Of a DNA stretch of 64,000 nt, positions 43,513 through 53,253 are shown piece after piece (the stretch's first letter is position 1; every line of letters begins with the position of its first letter). The position numbers were made by a program, and so were the translations under genes. Below the pieces are notes generated by a model. The model searched no databases and had not been told where the DNA came from. It saw only the letters and a list, made by a program, of their open reading frames with translations. Origin of the DNA: a marine actinobacterium PHSC20C1 (GTDB lineage: Bacteria; Actinomycetota; Actinomycetes; Actinomycetales; Microbacteriaceae); assembly GCA_000153145.1 (NCBI GenBank), contig CH672415.1:1608767-1672766 (forward strand), read 5' to 3'.

Positions 43513-44466
43513 TTACTGGGCTTCGGACTTGCCGTCGCGCCAATAGCCCATGAACGCAACCTGCTTGCGGTCGACTCCGATTTCACTCACGAGAAAGCGA
43601 CGCAGCAGCTTGATGACGCTGGCTTCGGCCGCGAGCCAAGCGTAGAAGTGTTCTCCGGATGCTTCACCCGGTGAATCCCACAGGAGTTCGGTATCCACAT
43701 CGATGTCCCCGAGCGGCTGTGCAGCGGCAGCGAGTGCTGGCAGTACGAGTGATGCGTTGGCTCGCGCCCATTCCCGGACGGCGGGGTCGAGCGCACTGCC
43801 TGCGGGCTGCGTTCCTCGCGGTAGCCACCTGACGGCGCAGTGGGGTCCAGCGTTCAGCGAAAGCTCGTCTGCGGCATCCGGAATCTCAATGAAGGCGTGA
43901 GCGTGCACTGTCGGCTCAAGGCGTTCAAGAATGCTGCAGATGGCTGGGGCAGAAGTTTCGTCTCCCGCGAGCAGCACGGTGCGCGCTGGGCCGGGGTGCC
44001 AGTCGATGCCAATATTCGAGTGGATGCTCGCGGCGTCGGGCCCCACAATGATGACCTCGTCGCCGACCACGGCGCTAGCGAGCCAATGCCCGGCTGGACC
44101 ATGTGCTTCGTGGAAGACCATGTCAACGTCGATCTCACGGAGCTCGGGACGCACCGCCCGAATCGTGTACGTGCGGAAAGGATTGCGAGTCTCATCGGAC
44201 AACGCTCGCCACCGCGAATACCAGGTCCCTGCAGAGATTGTTTGCGGGTCGGTCGCACCGATATCGCTCAGGCCGATGCCTGGCAGTGGCAAGACGATTT
44301 TGATTCGCTGGTCGAAACCATCAGTGCCGAAGGTTTCGAATTCGGCTCCGGTGAAGGTCACTCGTCTAAAGTGCGGCGACAGCTCTCGAAGGCGTTTTAC
44401 CTTCGCCGCGAATGGTCGATAGCCCGGTCGGGCATCCTTCATCATCTCGCGAACTAAGGTAAGCAT
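43513..44466 (-). CDS. Siderophore-interacting FAD-binding protein
   Basis: 317 residues of the ViuB/SIP family, a ferric-siderophore reductase that releases iron in the cytoplasm. The FAD-binding barrel contains Arg-Thr-Tyr-Thr-Ile-Arg and the second domain Leu-Leu-Ala-Gly-Asp-Glu-Thr-Ser-Ala. The start may be ATG 44466 or ATG 44445; the iron box lies directly upstream of the first. It opens the operon that continues with the permeases and ATPase. Confidence 0.9.
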   Translation of the reverse strand: MLTLVREMMKDARPGYRPFAAKVKRLRELSPHFRRVTFTGAEFETFGTDGFDQRIKIVLPLPGIGLSDIGATDPQTISAGTWYSRWRALSDETRNPFRTYTIRAVRPELREIDVDMVFHEAHGPAGHWLASAVVGDEVIIVGPDAASIHSNIGIDWHPGPARTVLLAGDETSAPAICSILERLEPTVHAHAFIEIPDAADELSLNAGPHCAVRWLPRGTQPAGSALDPAVREWARANASLVLPALAAAAQPLGDIDVDTELLWDSPGEASGEHFYAWLAAEASVIKLLRRFLVSEIGVDRKQVAFMGYWRDGKSEAQ

Positions 44467-44469
44467 TGC

Positions 44470-44488
44470 CTAAGTATGGCATACCTAA
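44470..44488 (-). promoter_or_regulatory. DtxR/IdeR-type iron box before the siderophore reductase gene
   Basis: Read on the minus strand the site is TTAGGTATGCCATACTTAG, an imperfect palindrome close to the DtxR/IdeR consensus, three bases before the first possible start codon. A second, overlapping box-like stretch continues into the start region. It predicts iron-dependent repression. Confidence 0.75.
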
Positions 44489-44503
44489 CCTGCGACGAAA
44501 AGG

Positions 44504-46447
44504 TCAGTGTTCGGGCGGCCCATCGTAGGGAGCGTCGTCGTCACCGTAGAACGGGATGTCGTTCTCGTCACCGGAACCGGGCGCCGCCGGAGCTTCAGCA
44601 ACCGCCGCTACAGCGCTCACGGATTCAAGCGACTCCCCCGCAACAACCGCGAGCACAGCAGTGCCATACGTCTCAAGCTTCTTCTCGCCGACACCGCTAA
44701 TCTCGGACAGCTCGGCCAACGACTGAGGCTTAGTGACAGCAATACCGCGAAGGGTGGCATCCGCAAAAACCACGTAGGCCGGTACCCCATTGTCACGCGC
44801 AACTCCCGAACGCCAGGTGCGCAGGTTCTCGAACAAATCGGTCGCCGACTCAGGCAGATCGGTCATTACCTTACGCTTGGCAGCCCCACCAGCCGAACTA
44901 GAACCGCGCGCCTTGCGAGGAGCCTCGCGCCGCAACTTCACCGTGCGCCCACCGCTCAACACCGACGCACTTTCGGGCGTGATGGCGAGCGTTCCGTACT
45001 CTCCCTGAACCGTGAGCAGTGACTGTGCGAGCAACTGACGCACGACCGAACGCCAGTCTTGCTCCGACACATCCGAACCGATGCCGAACGTTGCCAAATC
45101 GTCGTGACGCTGCTGCGTAACACGCGGGGTTGTCTTACCGATCAGGATGTCGACCAGATGGCCAGCACCAAACTTTTGATTGCGTTCGCGCTCAAGTCGC
45201 ACAATCGTAGACATCAGCTTCTGCGAGGCGACAGTGCCATCCCATGACTCGGGCGGCGACAAGCAGGTGTCACAGTTGCCGCAGGCCGCCGACTCCTGGC
45301 CGAAGTAGCCGAGCAACTGAACTCGACGACACTCAACGGTCTCGCACAGGGCTAGCATCGCGTCGAGGTGAGCGCTCAGATTGCGACGGTGAGCCAGATC
45401 GCCACCCGACTGATCGATCATGCGACGCTGCTGCATGACATCCTGCAAACCGTAAGCAAGCCAGGCCGTCGCTGGCAGCCCATCGCGGCCAGCACGCCCC
45501 GTCTCTTGGTAGTAACCCTCAACGCTCTTGGGTAGATCGAGGTGGGCGACAAAGCGCACATCGGGCTTGTCGATGCCCATGCCGAACGCGATCGTAGCGA
45601 CCATCACCATGCCCTCTTCACGCAGGAAACGGCTCTGATTGCTGGCACGCACACGCGAGTCGAGACCGGCGTGATATGGCAACGCAGGGATGCCATTGTC
45701 AACCAAGAACTTGGCCGCCTTCTCGACAGAAGCGCGAGAAAGGCAGTACACAATTCCAGCGTCACCAGGGTGCTCTGTATTCAGCAGCGTCAGCAGTTGT
45801 TGCAGCGGCTGAGCCTTCGCCTCAATGCGGTACTGGATGTTGGGACGATCAAAGCTAGAAACATACTGGGTGGCGTCAGTGAGCTTCAGGCGCTGGGCGA
45901 TCTCTTTGCGCGTGGCCTCTGTCGCGGTCGCGGTTAGCGCGATCCGAGGAACGTCGGGCCAGACATCGTGCAACACATCGAGCTGCAGGTAGTCTGGCCG
46001 AAAATCATGGCCCCACTGCGAAACACAGTGCGCCTCATCAATTGCAAAGAGTCCGATTTGGCCCTGTTTGAGAAGTGAAACTGTGGAGGCCACCCGCAGC
46101 CGTTCTGGCGCAAGGTAGAGCAAATCCAGCTCACCAGCGCGGTACGCGTTTTCGACGCGACTGCGCTCTTCGGCGGACTGGGTGGAGTTGAGGAACGCCG
46201 CCTTCGCGCCAACGGCGGCTAGGGCATCCACCTGATCTTGCATGAGAGAAATCAGGGGAGAAATGACGATACCGGTGCCGTCACGCACGAGTGCTGGAAC
46301 TTGGTAGCAGAGCGATTTGCCTCCGCCGGTAGGCATGAGCACGAGTGCGTCGCCGCCCTTAACGATGGTGTCGATAATCTCCGCTTGCTGCCCGCGAAAC
46401 GAGTCGTAGCCGAAGGTGGATTCGAGAACAGATTGGGCAGACACCAT
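44504..46447 (-). CDS. recQ: ATP-dependent DNA helicase RecQ
   Basis: 647 residues. Helicase motif I Gly-Gly-Gly-Lys-Ser and the Asp-Glu-Ala-His box followed by [12 protein letters not shown] mark RecQ. A four-Cys zinc motif (Cys-Gly-Asn-Cys-Asp-Thr-Cys) and winged-helix region follow, and an HRDC domain (about 530 to 605) ends the conserved part. It unwinds DNA in recombination and repair. I start it at ATG 46447; an in-frame start at 46477 is less likely. Divergent from the DMT transporter gene. Confidence 0.93.
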   Translation of the reverse strand: MVSAQSVLESTFGYDSFRGQQAEIIDTIVKGGDALVLMPTGGGKSLCYQVPALVRDGTGIVISPLISLMQDQVDALAAVGAKAAFLNSTQSAEERSRVENAYRAGELDLLYLAPERLRVASTVSLLKQGQIGLFAIDEAHCVSQWGHDFRPDYLQLDVLHDVWPDVPRIALTATATEATRKEIAQRLKLTDATQYVSSFDRPNIQYRIEAKAQPLQQLLTLLNTEHPGDAGIVYCLSRASVEKAAKFLVDNGIPALPYHAGLDSRVRASNQSRFLREEGMVMVATIAFGMGIDKPDVRFVAHLDLPKSVEGYYQETGRAGRDGLPATAWLAYGLQDVMQQRRMIDQSGGDLAHRRNLSAHLDAMLALCETVECRRVQLLGYFGQESAACGNCDTCLSPPESWDGTVASQKLMSTIVRLERERNQKFGAGHLVDILIGKTTPRVTQQRHDDLATFGIGSDVSEQDWRSVVRQLLAQSLLTVQGEYGTLAITPESASVLSGGRTVKLRREAPRKARGSSSAGGAAKRKVMTDLPESATDLFENLRTWRSGVARDNGVPAYVVFADATLRGIAVTKPQSLAELSEISGVGEKKLETYGTAVLAVVAGESLESVSAVAAVAEAPAAPGSGDENDIPFYGDDDAPYDGPPEH

Positions 46448-46509
46448 GCCGAGCAGTCTAGGCGCAGCCACTACCATTGGCAGTTCGTCCCCCTCTCTCG
46501 ACAGGCATC

Positions 46510-47388
46510 ATGTTCACGGTAATTCTTGGACTCTCCAGTGCGTTCATTTTCGGTTCTGCCGATTTCCTTGGTGGGTTTGCCGCCAAACGCATCAGTCCTA
46601 TTCTGACGACGGCCATCGGGGCGATTAGCGGTCTCGTTGTGCTGCTCATCGTGTTCCCCTTTGTTGCGAGTGTGTGGTCCACAGAGGCAGTAATTCTTGG
46701 GCTGCTGTCTGGCGTGAACGGTGCTATCGCAATCGGGCTGCTCTACGCTTGCCTCGCGATTGGGCCGATGAGCATCCTGTCTCCACTCACCGCTGTGGTG
46801 TCGGCGATTGTTCCAGTAACCGTCGGTCTCATCAGCGGCGAATCCCTGGGCTTCTTCGGATTCGTTGCAATCAGTCTCGCGCTGGTCGCTGTGGTTCTTG
46901 TCGGCTTCGTGCCAGAAAAGGGTGCGGTTCGTCCGAGCCTGCGCGCACTGCTCATGGCGATTGGGGCTGGGGCCGCGATCGGTCTCTTTTTAGTGATTCT
47001 GGATGCGACTCCAGACGATTCAGGAATCATCCCGATTCTTGGAAACCGGGTCGCTAATGGCCTCGTCATGTCGAGCCTCTTCATTGTGTTGACGCTTATC
47101 GCCCGGCGCAAAAGTGCGGGAGCCCCCATTGCCGCACGCGCCGCCATCTGGCGAAGAGGAATCTACTTTGCGATGGCGGCAGGCGCTCTCGATGTCATCG
47201 CGAACATGGGGATTTTGGTGGGCGTGCGCATTGGCGATCTGTCTGTCATTGCTGTGCTCACCGCTCTGTACCCGGCAGGGACTGTGATTCTCGCTGCGAT
47301 CGTATTGCGCGAGCGAATCGCTCCAGTTCAATACGTTGGGCTAGTCCTTGGAATCCTTGCGGGCGTGCTGTTAGTGCTGAGCGGCTAA
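46510..47388 (+). CDS. DMT-type transporter
   Basis: 292 residues with ten hydrophobic segments in two EamA-like halves; the N-terminal Phe-Gly-Ser-Ala-Asp-Phe-Leu-Gly-Gly and Pro-Met-Ser-Ile-Leu-Ser-Pro-Leu are typical of one branch of this family. It presumably exports a small metabolite; substrate unknown. ATG 46510 is chosen over a TTG at 46477. It shares a 62-base divergent region with recQ and converges on the sugar operon across a hairpin. Confidence 0.88.
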   Translation: MFTVILGLSSAFIFGSADFLGGFAAKRISPILTTAIGAISGLVVLLIVFPFVASVWSTEAVILGLLSGVNGAIAIGLLYACLAIGPMSILSPLTAVVSAIVPVTVGLISGESLGFFGFVAISLALVAVVLVGFVPEKGAVRPSLRALLMAIGAGAAIGLFLVILDATPDDSGIIPILGNRVANGLVMSSLFIVLTLIARRKSAGAPIAARAAIWRRGIYFAMAAGALDVIANMGILVGVRIGDLSVIAVLTALYPAGTVILAAIVLRERIAPVQYVGLVLGILAGVLLVLSG

Positions 47389-47394
47389 TTACCC

Positions 47395-47415
47395 GCTGGC
47401 ATAGCAGCCAGCTTT
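47395..47415. terminator. Hairpin between convergent DMT and sugar permease genes
   Basis: GCTGGC pairs with GCCAGC around a six-base loop and is followed by TTT on the plus strand. The stem is short, so terminator strength is uncertain. Confidence 0.5.
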
Positions 47416-48382
47416 ATCCCTTGGTCGATCCCGCGAGGAGTCCGCGCACGAAGTATCGCTGCAGGGCGAAGAATACGATCAGGGGCACAAGGATCGAGAT
47501 GAAGGCACCTGCCGTCAGCAGGTTCCAGTCTTGACCGCGGCTACCGGTGATCTCTGCCAGAAGTTTTGTCATTGGCGCGACCTGTCCGTCAGCAAAGACG
47601 AGAGCGACAAGTAGGTCATTCCACACCCACAGGAACTGGAAGATCGCGAAGGATGCGATCGCCGGCATCGTGAGCGGCAAAACGATCCGGAAGAAGATCT
47701 GACCGTGCCCGGCGCCGTCTACTCGAGCAGCTTCAATGAGCTCGGAGGGAATCTCCGACACAAAGTTGTGGAGCAGGAAGATTGCCAGCGGGAGCGCGAA
47801 AATCGTGTGGGCGATCCACACTTGCGAATAGGCGTTGGACGCGTTCAGGCTGGCAAAGACCTCGATGTCTCCGATTGAGAGACCTCGAGAGAACAGGCTC
47901 AGAAGTGGAACCAGCGCCATCTGAAGGGGAACGATCTGCAGTGCAAAGACACCGATAAACATCCAGTTGCGACCGGGGAACTTGATCCACGCAAAGGCGT
48001 ATGCGGCGAGGCTCGCGAGAACGAGCGGGAAAATCGTGGCCGGAATCGTGATCGCAATCGAGTTGATGAATGCGCCAGCCAAGTTGAGTGTGCTGTTTCC
48101 TGCCGCGAGAACTTCCGTGTAGTTATTGAGAGTGAACCCGGGGTTCTGGAAGATCGTCCACCAGCCGTTGCGCAGAATCTGCTCCGGCGGCCGGATCGAT
48201 GAAATGAACAGACCGAAGGTCGGCGTCGTCCACAGGACCGCGATAACCAGAGCGGCGATTGTCGCCCCGCGACTAGTGAGACGTTTCTTGGTGCGCGTTG
48301 AGGCCCCCAGCTTCTCGCCGCGTGCGAGCTGCTTCCTGTCTTTTTTTCCGAGCGGAAGTTTCGCGGGCACTGTGGCAGTCAT
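47414..48382 (-). CDS. Alpha-glucoside-type sugar ABC transporter permease, MalG/AglG-like
   Basis: 322 residues. A long basic N-terminus (Gly-Lys-Lys-Asp-Arg-Lys) precedes six hydrophobic segments; the EAA loop is Glu-Ala-Ala-Arg-Val-Asp-Gly-Ala-Gly-His. ATG 48382 overlaps the stop of the previous permease as ATGA; the frame upstream of it is non-coding in this register. Last gene of the sugar operon. Confidence 0.9.
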   Translation of the reverse strand: MTATVPAKLPLGKKDRKQLARGEKLGASTRTKKRLTSRGATIAALVIAVLWTTPTFGLFISSIRPPEQILRNGWWTIFQNPGFTLNNYTEVLAAGNSTLNLAGAFINSIAITIPATIFPLVLASLAAYAFAWIKFPGRNWMFIGVFALQIVPLQMALVPLLSLFSRGLSIGDIEVFASLNASNAYSQVWIAHTIFALPLAIFLLHNFVSEIPSELIEAARVDGAGHGQIFFRIVLPLTMPAIASFAIFQFLWVWNDLLVALVFADGQVAPMTKLLAEITGSRGQDWNLLTAGAFISILVPLIVFFALQRYFVRGLLAGSTKG

Positions 48383-49512
48383 CGGATCTCCCTCTGCTTC
48401 TTGATCTGTCTCGCGTTGTAAATAACGATCGGCAGCACCATCAAGAACAGCACCACGGCAAACGCGGCAGAGCGACCAACTTCGAAGCCTTGCCACTGTG
48501 AGTACATTTCGTTCGCAATCACGCTGGTCTCGTTTGCGCCAGCGGTCATGGTTCGAACGATGTCGAACACTTTCAGCGAAGCAATCGAGATTGTTGTCAG
48601 CACGACGACGAGCGAGCTGCGGATGCCGGGCACGGTGACGTTGACGAATCGTTGCCAGGCGTTGGTTCCGTCGAGCTCCGCAGCTTCCAGTTGCTCGGCG
48701 GGAACGCCCTTGATCGCTGCCGACAGGATCACCATGGCGAAACCGGTTTGAATCCAGATCAGTACGACGATGAGAAAGAAAGTGTTCCAGGGCGAGTTTG
48801 ATAGCCACGACACCGGTTCTCCCCCGAGCCAAACGACGACCTGGTTGAGCAGACCGATTTGCTCTTGGCCTGCGGGGCGCACGGCGTAGACGAACCGCCA
48901 GATGATGCTCGCACCAACGAAGGAAATGGCCATGGGCATGAACACGAGAACTTTGAAAAATTTCTCCCCGCGCGACTTGTCGATAAAGACGGCGTAAGCG
49001 AGTCCAAAAATTGTCGAGACCGCTGGCACGATCAGTACCCACACGAAGGTGTTGAGCACGGTGCGGATGCCGGTGTCCTGGGTGAAGATCCAGATGAAGT
49101 TTTCGAGTCCGACGAAGCGGGTTCCTCGACTATTCATGAACGCTTGGATCGTTGTTTGGATCGTCGGGTAGATGAGTCCAATGGCGAGCAAGAAGATTGC
49201 GGGGCTCAAGAATCCGACGAGCTGGAACAGATACCCGGCGCCCTGACGCGAGCGGTAGTCGAGGTAGAAGAAGAGGGCGCCGAAGAGTGTCGCTGCTGCT
49301 GCCGCCCAGAGTACTGATCCGAGCGCAAGGAACACGAGACCGGGGATGAGCACGCACGCAGCCGCCCGGATGATGGTGAACTTTCGCCCGCTTCGCGGCG
49401 CAATCTCCAGAAAGAAGATCAGCAGCGCGATTACCGCAAAGAATGCCGCGAGCACGAGAGGAATTTGCGCGAGCGCAGGGAGGGTGGAGATCCACGCTAG
49501 GAAAGCTGACAT
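48379..49512 (-). CDS. Alpha-glucoside-type sugar ABC transporter permease, MalF/AglF-like
   Basis: 377 residues. Extra hydrophobic segments near the N-terminus are followed by the usual permease core with an EAA-type loop (Glu-Ala-Ala-Glu-Leu-Asp-Gly-Thr). The long N-terminal region with about three additional helices is typical of AglF-like permeases. ATG 49512 follows AAAGG; a TTG lies two codons upstream. It forms the channel with the MalG-like partner. Confidence 0.9.
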   Translation of the reverse strand: MSAFLAWISTLPALAQIPLVLAAFFAVIALLIFFLEIAPRSGRKFTIIRAAACVLIPGLVFLALGSVLWAAAAATLFGALFFYLDYRSRQGAGYLFQLVGFLSPAIFLLAIGLIYPTIQTTIQAFMNSRGTRFVGLENFIWIFTQDTGIRTVLNTFVWVLIVPAVSTIFGLAYAVFIDKSRGEKFFKVLVFMPMAISFVGASIIWRFVYAVRPAGQEQIGLLNQVVVWLGGEPVSWLSNSPWNTFFLIVVLIWIQTGFAMVILSAAIKGVPAEQLEAAELDGTNAWQRFVNVTVPGIRSSLVVVLTTISIASLKVFDIVRTMTAGANETSVIANEMYSQWQGFEVGRSAAFAVVLFLMVLPIVIYNARQIKKQREIR

Positions 49513-49642
49513 GAGCAACCTTTCGAGTACATCACTGGACTCTTTACTACTCCGACTCTACCTACGCGTCGGTTACTGCGGGCGGATATGACTGCGGGCC
49601 GGGAAAAACTCTCCCAGCCCGCAGCCACTGTGACGTGTCGTG

Positions 49643-50974
49643 TTATTCAGACGGCCATGACGCATCGATGGTCGACAGCACATCTTCCGTCGACTTGCCG
49701 TTGATCCAGTCGACCATTCCGGTCCAGAACGATCCAGCACCAACGACACCCGGCATAAGGTCGGAGGCGTCGAAGCGGAACGTGGTGTCAGGATCCTGCA
49801 GAATTGTGATTGCCTGCTGCAGGATGGGGCTGCTTGCGCTGGCCGGATCAAGGCCATTGTTTGCACTGATGACACCGCCCAGTTTCACGCGGCTGTTCGC
49901 CCATTCTGCGCTAGACAGGTACTCCTGAACGGCGATGGTCTCTTCATCGTTCGAGAAGGCTCCAACGATTTCGCCTCCACCGGTTACAGCGTTTCCGCCC
50001 GCTTCAACAGACGGCGTGACGAAGGCCCAGATGTCCGCATCTGGTCCAACTGTGGCGTTACCATTCTTGGGATCCTGGATGAATCCGTCAAAGAACGATG
50101 CCTGGTGGTGGAGAGCACACGTCCCGTCGCCTAGGGCCCGAGCCGGGTCACCGAATGGCGTGGAGTTGATCGACTTGACGTCACCAAAGCCCGCGTTGAC
50201 GTATTCAGGGTTGAGGAGAATTTCACCAAGTGAATCGAATGCCGAAACGATCGCGGGATCGCTGAACGGGATCTCGTGCGAAACCCACTTGTCGTAGGTC
50301 TCTGGTCCCGCTTCGCGAAGCACGAGGTCTTCAACCCAGTCAGTTCCTGGCCAACCCGTTGCGGCATCCGAACCAAAGCCAGCGCACCACGGTGCAGTAC
50401 CGGTCTTGTCGGCGATTGTTTGAGTCAGCGCGAGCAATTCGTCCCACGTTTCTGGAACTTCTACGCCCCAGTCAGCGAAGTCAGCTGGCGAGTACCAAAC
50501 GAAACCCTTAACGCTGGCCATCAGCGGCGCCCCATACAGGGTGTCTCCGGTAGTGGCATACGCTGCCCAGTCTGCAGACCAGAACTCATCAACGTTAGCT
50601 TGCACGCCCGCGGGCGCTGGCTGAATGTAGTCGCGCGAGGCGAGGTCAGCTAAGAGGCCCGGCTGCGGGAAGATTGCGAGGTCAGGTGCGTTGCCGCCCT
50701 GCGCACGAATGCTGATCTGGGCTTCGAATTCTTTGCTGGCTTCGTACTGGATGTCGATGCCGTTCTCGGACTCCCAGTCGGCCCATGACTCTTCGAGCAG
50801 TTCGGCTTCGGTATCAGCGATGGTGCCGTAGATGGTGACGATTCCGTCTGGGTCGCCAGCATCGCCGGGGCCGCCTGTGCCGCCTGATCCTGACGCGCAA
50901 CCGGAAAGCACCATTCCTGCGATGCCTAGCGTGGCGATCGGTAGCATGGCTCGTCGATAGTGGTGGGAAATCAT
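49643..50974 (-). CDS. Alpha-glucoside-type sugar ABC transporter substrate-binding lipoprotein
   Basis: 443 residues. The signal peptide ends in Val-Leu-Ser-Gly-Cys, a good lipobox. The mature sequence resembles AglE-like family 1 solute-binding proteins (Leu-Leu-Asn-Pro-Glu-Tyr-Val, Trp-Cys-Ala-Gly-Phe and Cys-Ala-Leu-His-His-Gln are typical). ATG 50974 follows GAGGAGG. It should bind alpha-glucosides such as trehalose, maltose or sucrose, but the ligand is not decided. No ATPase or hydrolase is encoded with it. Confidence 0.88.
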   Translation of the reverse strand: MISHHYRRAMLPIATLGIAGMVLSGCASGSGGTGGPGDAGDPDGIVTIYGTIADTEAELLEESWADWESENGIDIQYEASKEFEAQISIRAQGGNAPDLAIFPQPGLLADLASRDYIQPAPAGVQANVDEFWSADWAAYATTGDTLYGAPLMASVKGFVWYSPADFADWGVEVPETWDELLALTQTIADKTGTAPWCAGFGSDAATGWPGTDWVEDLVLREAGPETYDKWVSHEIPFSDPAIVSAFDSLGEILLNPEYVNAGFGDVKSINSTPFGDPARALGDGTCALHHQASFFDGFIQDPKNGNATVGPDADIWAFVTPSVEAGGNAVTGGGEIVGAFSNDEETIAVQEYLSSAEWANSRVKLGGVISANNGLDPASASSPILQQAITILQDPDTTFRFDASDLMPGVVGAGSFWTGMVDWINGKSTEDVLSTIDASWPSE

Positions 50975-51113
50975 ACAAATCCTCCTCGTCGAGGTGTTGC
51001 CCACATACCGAGCAGCATGCGGGGGAACAATTGCAGCTCAGAACCCGACCTAACTCTCCGTTACTGGAGTGAGAGCGCGTTCAGGATTCACGCTAAATTA
51101 CCCCTTGCTGCAA

Positions 51114-51127
51114 TGCAAGCGCTTGCG
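51114..51127. promoter_or_regulatory. LacI-type operator palindrome before the alpha-glucoside operon
   Basis: GCAAGCGCTTGC is a perfect 12-base palindrome about 140 bases before the binding-protein start, with the central GCGC expected of LacI/GalR-family sites. No LacI-family gene is present in the window, so the regulator lies elsewhere. The rest of 50975-51177 shows nothing else I recognise. Confidence 0.6.
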
Positions 51128-51177
51128 GAACGCAGCTGTCTACTGCAACACGAATGAGACCTTCAGAGCCCTTCACC

Positions 51178-52239
51178 CTAGGCAATGCGGCTGCCGCGGC
51201 TGAGCTTGGCCACTGGCGTCTTTGTGCGAGAGTGAGCGCCGACAAGCAGCCCTCCCGCGAGCAGGAGCTGGATGCCGAGTCCGACGGCCCACCCGGGCGT
51301 CGTGCTTTCGATCGTCTCGCGAGCAGTCGGACCGTCGTCGTAAGTCGACACATTCCCCGGCGCGCATTCATCGAAGACGGTTGCTGTCTCTGGCGCCTGC
51401 TGGGCCATCCGCACGCTGAGTTTGATGAAGCCGAATAGATCAGTTGGCTGGTCGTACTGGTCATAGGCCGTCGGCACGGCATCCGCAAGAATCACATAGG
51501 GGTTCGCAACTAGCGCACCCCAGAAGAGATCAAATCGTGGAGCAGAATACTCAGACGTGACAGGAGCGGAGCAAGTGATGGCGGCCCCATCGGGGCCGTA
51601 CTCCTGCCCGTAACTGTAGGTGTTCGTGACTGGTGTTTGCACTGCGAGCCCACCAAGGCCGAAAGCGATCAAGGTGCCAACGCTGAGTCCCGCAACGATG
51701 AGGTAGCTCGCGACGATCGAAAAGAGCGGTCGCGACATGAGCCCCGAGAGGCCGACGCCTACTGCAGCCACCATGCCGAGCTCGAGAGCCAGCACAAGCG
51801 TCGACACCAGAATCGTGCCGATGCCTAAGCGACCAACGACCGTCGCATAAATGAGGAACGGTACCGCAGCGGCGAGGAACGCAAGGGCCGTCACCCAGGC
51901 CGCAAGGAATTTGCCGAAGATCAGTTGCCCTGTGGTGATGAGCGTCACTTGGGTGGTGGCAAGCGTTCCAGCATCCCGGTCACCATTGATGGCATTACCA
52001 CTGAGCGCTGGCGCAACGAGCGTGCCAAGCAGCAGGACGAAGTAGATGATCGTGGAGTAGATTCCCCCACCGCCATCATCAGCGGCCCCGAACCCGTAGT
52101 AGGCGAACGACAGCAACACCGTGACGATAAGGATGAGGCCGACGAAAACGGCAAGCAAGATGTACCAGCTGATGCTTCGCACTCGCTGGCGCAGTTCGAG
52201 AGCAAAGATGACGCCAACCCCGGAGAAGAACGCGCTCAT
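51178..52239 (-). CDS. ABC-2-type transporter permease
   Basis: 353 residues with about six hydrophobic segments; a Asp-Arg-Asp-Ala-Gly-Thr-Leu-Ala-Thr-Thr motif between helices is typical of ABC-2 permeases. The long loop between helices 5 and 6 is soluble and faces outside, with Cys residues. It overlaps the ATPase gene by an ATGA junction and forms an exporter with it. Substrate unknown. Confidence 0.87.
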   Translation of the reverse strand: MSAFFSGVGVIFALELRQRVRSISWYILLAVFVGLILIVTVLLSFAYYGFGAADDGGGGIYSTIIYFVLLLGTLVAPALSGNAINGDRDAGTLATTQVTLITTGQLIFGKFLAAWVTALAFLAAAVPFLIYATVVGRLGIGTILVSTLVLALELGMVAAVGVGLSGLMSRPLFSIVASYLIVAGLSVGTLIAFGLGGLAVQTPVTNTYSYGQEYGPDGAAITCSAPVTSEYSAPRFDLFWGALVANPYVILADAVPTAYDQYDQPTDLFGFIKLSVRMAQQAPETATVFDECAPGNVSTYDDGPTARETIESTTPGWAVGLGIQLLLAGGLLVGAHSRTKTPVAKLSRGSRIA

Positions 52240-53204
52240 TTGGATTCCTCCGAGCTCAAGTCGATAAAGGCATGTTCGAGGTCACCGACGGCAGGCGCAA
52301 AGGTGCTGATCGCGACCCCCGCGTTCACCAGTCGAGCGAGCAGGGCGGATGCCGCGGGCTCACCCTCCAGCGCAACAATCAGCTCCGTGCGATCAGTCAC
52401 TATCGCGGCCTCGTCGATTCCCGCGGCAACAAGTGCCGCCCGCAGGGCCACGACGTCGCTCGAGCGGATGCGCCACGGGCGCGCACTGGCGCGACTTCGC
52501 GCGAGTGCCTCTGCTGAGGCGGTCACTCCTTGAGAAATGTACACAGCACCGTCGGCCATCTCATCGAGTTCTGAGAGCACATGACTTGAAATCAAAAACG
52601 TCTTGCCTTCGGAGGCGAGGCGGCGCACGAGAATGCGAAGCTGGGCACGAGCCATCGGGTCGAGGCCCGATGCGGGCTCATCGAGGAGCAAAACTGTCGG
52701 GTCGTGCACGAGGGCGCGAGCCAGGCTGAGCCGTTGTTTCTGCCCGCGAGAGAGAACTCGTGTTGGGCTGTCCGCGAGTTCGGTGAGATCAACGAGGGCA
52801 ATGAGCTCTGCGGCGCGAATTGCAGCCGCTGCCCTATCCATTGAGTACATGCGGGCGGTAAAGATGAGGGCGTCACGAACACTGAGGCTTGACCACGAGC
52901 CAAGCACGTCTGGCATCCATCCGAGTCGCGCGCGGACGGCAGCGGTCTGGGTGACGGGGTCGTGGCCGTCCACCAGAATGCTGCCGGCATCCGGTTGTAG
53001 GAGCGAAGCCAACATGAGCATGAGCGTGGTCTTGCCGGAGCCGTTAGGGCCGATTAGGCCTGTGACGCTTCCGGGTGTTGCCACGAAACTTGCGTCACGC
53101 ACAGCGTGCACGCTGCCAAAGGACCGTCCGACGTTGTCAACACTGATCCCTGCGGGTTCAGGCTCACTCGGCACTAGCTCAATCGACGTCATAGGGTTGA
53201 GCAT
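52236..53204 (-). CDS. ABC transporter ATP-binding protein (exporter type)
   Basis: 322 residues with Walker A Gly-Pro-Asn-Gly-Ser-Gly-Lys-Thr, signature Leu-Ser-Arg-Gly-Gln-Lys-Gln-Arg (a CcmA-like variant with Arg in place of the first Gly), Walker B Leu-Leu-Leu-Asp-Glu-Pro, and a His switch. The C-terminal 80 residues form an extra domain. Two starts four codons apart are possible (53204 and 53192). It drives the ABC-2 permease that follows. Confidence 0.9.
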   Translation of the reverse strand: MLNPMTSIELVPSEPEPAGISVDNVGRSFGSVHAVRDASFVATPGSVTGLIGPNGSGKTTLMLMLASLLQPDAGSILVDGHDPVTQTAAVRARLGWMPDVLGSWSSLSVRDALIFTARMYSMDRAAAAIRAAELIALVDLTELADSPTRVLSRGQKQRLSLARALVHDPTVLLLDEPASGLDPMARAQLRILVRRLASEGKTFLISSHVLSELDEMADGAVYISQGVTASAEALARSRASARPWRIRSSDVVALRAALVAAGIDEAAIVTDRTELIVALEGEPAASALLARLVNAGVAISTFAPAVGDLEHAFIDLSSEESK

Positions 53205-53253
53205 AACTTACAGAATTGAGCATCAGTCTGCCACGAGCAGGAGTCTGTGACGA

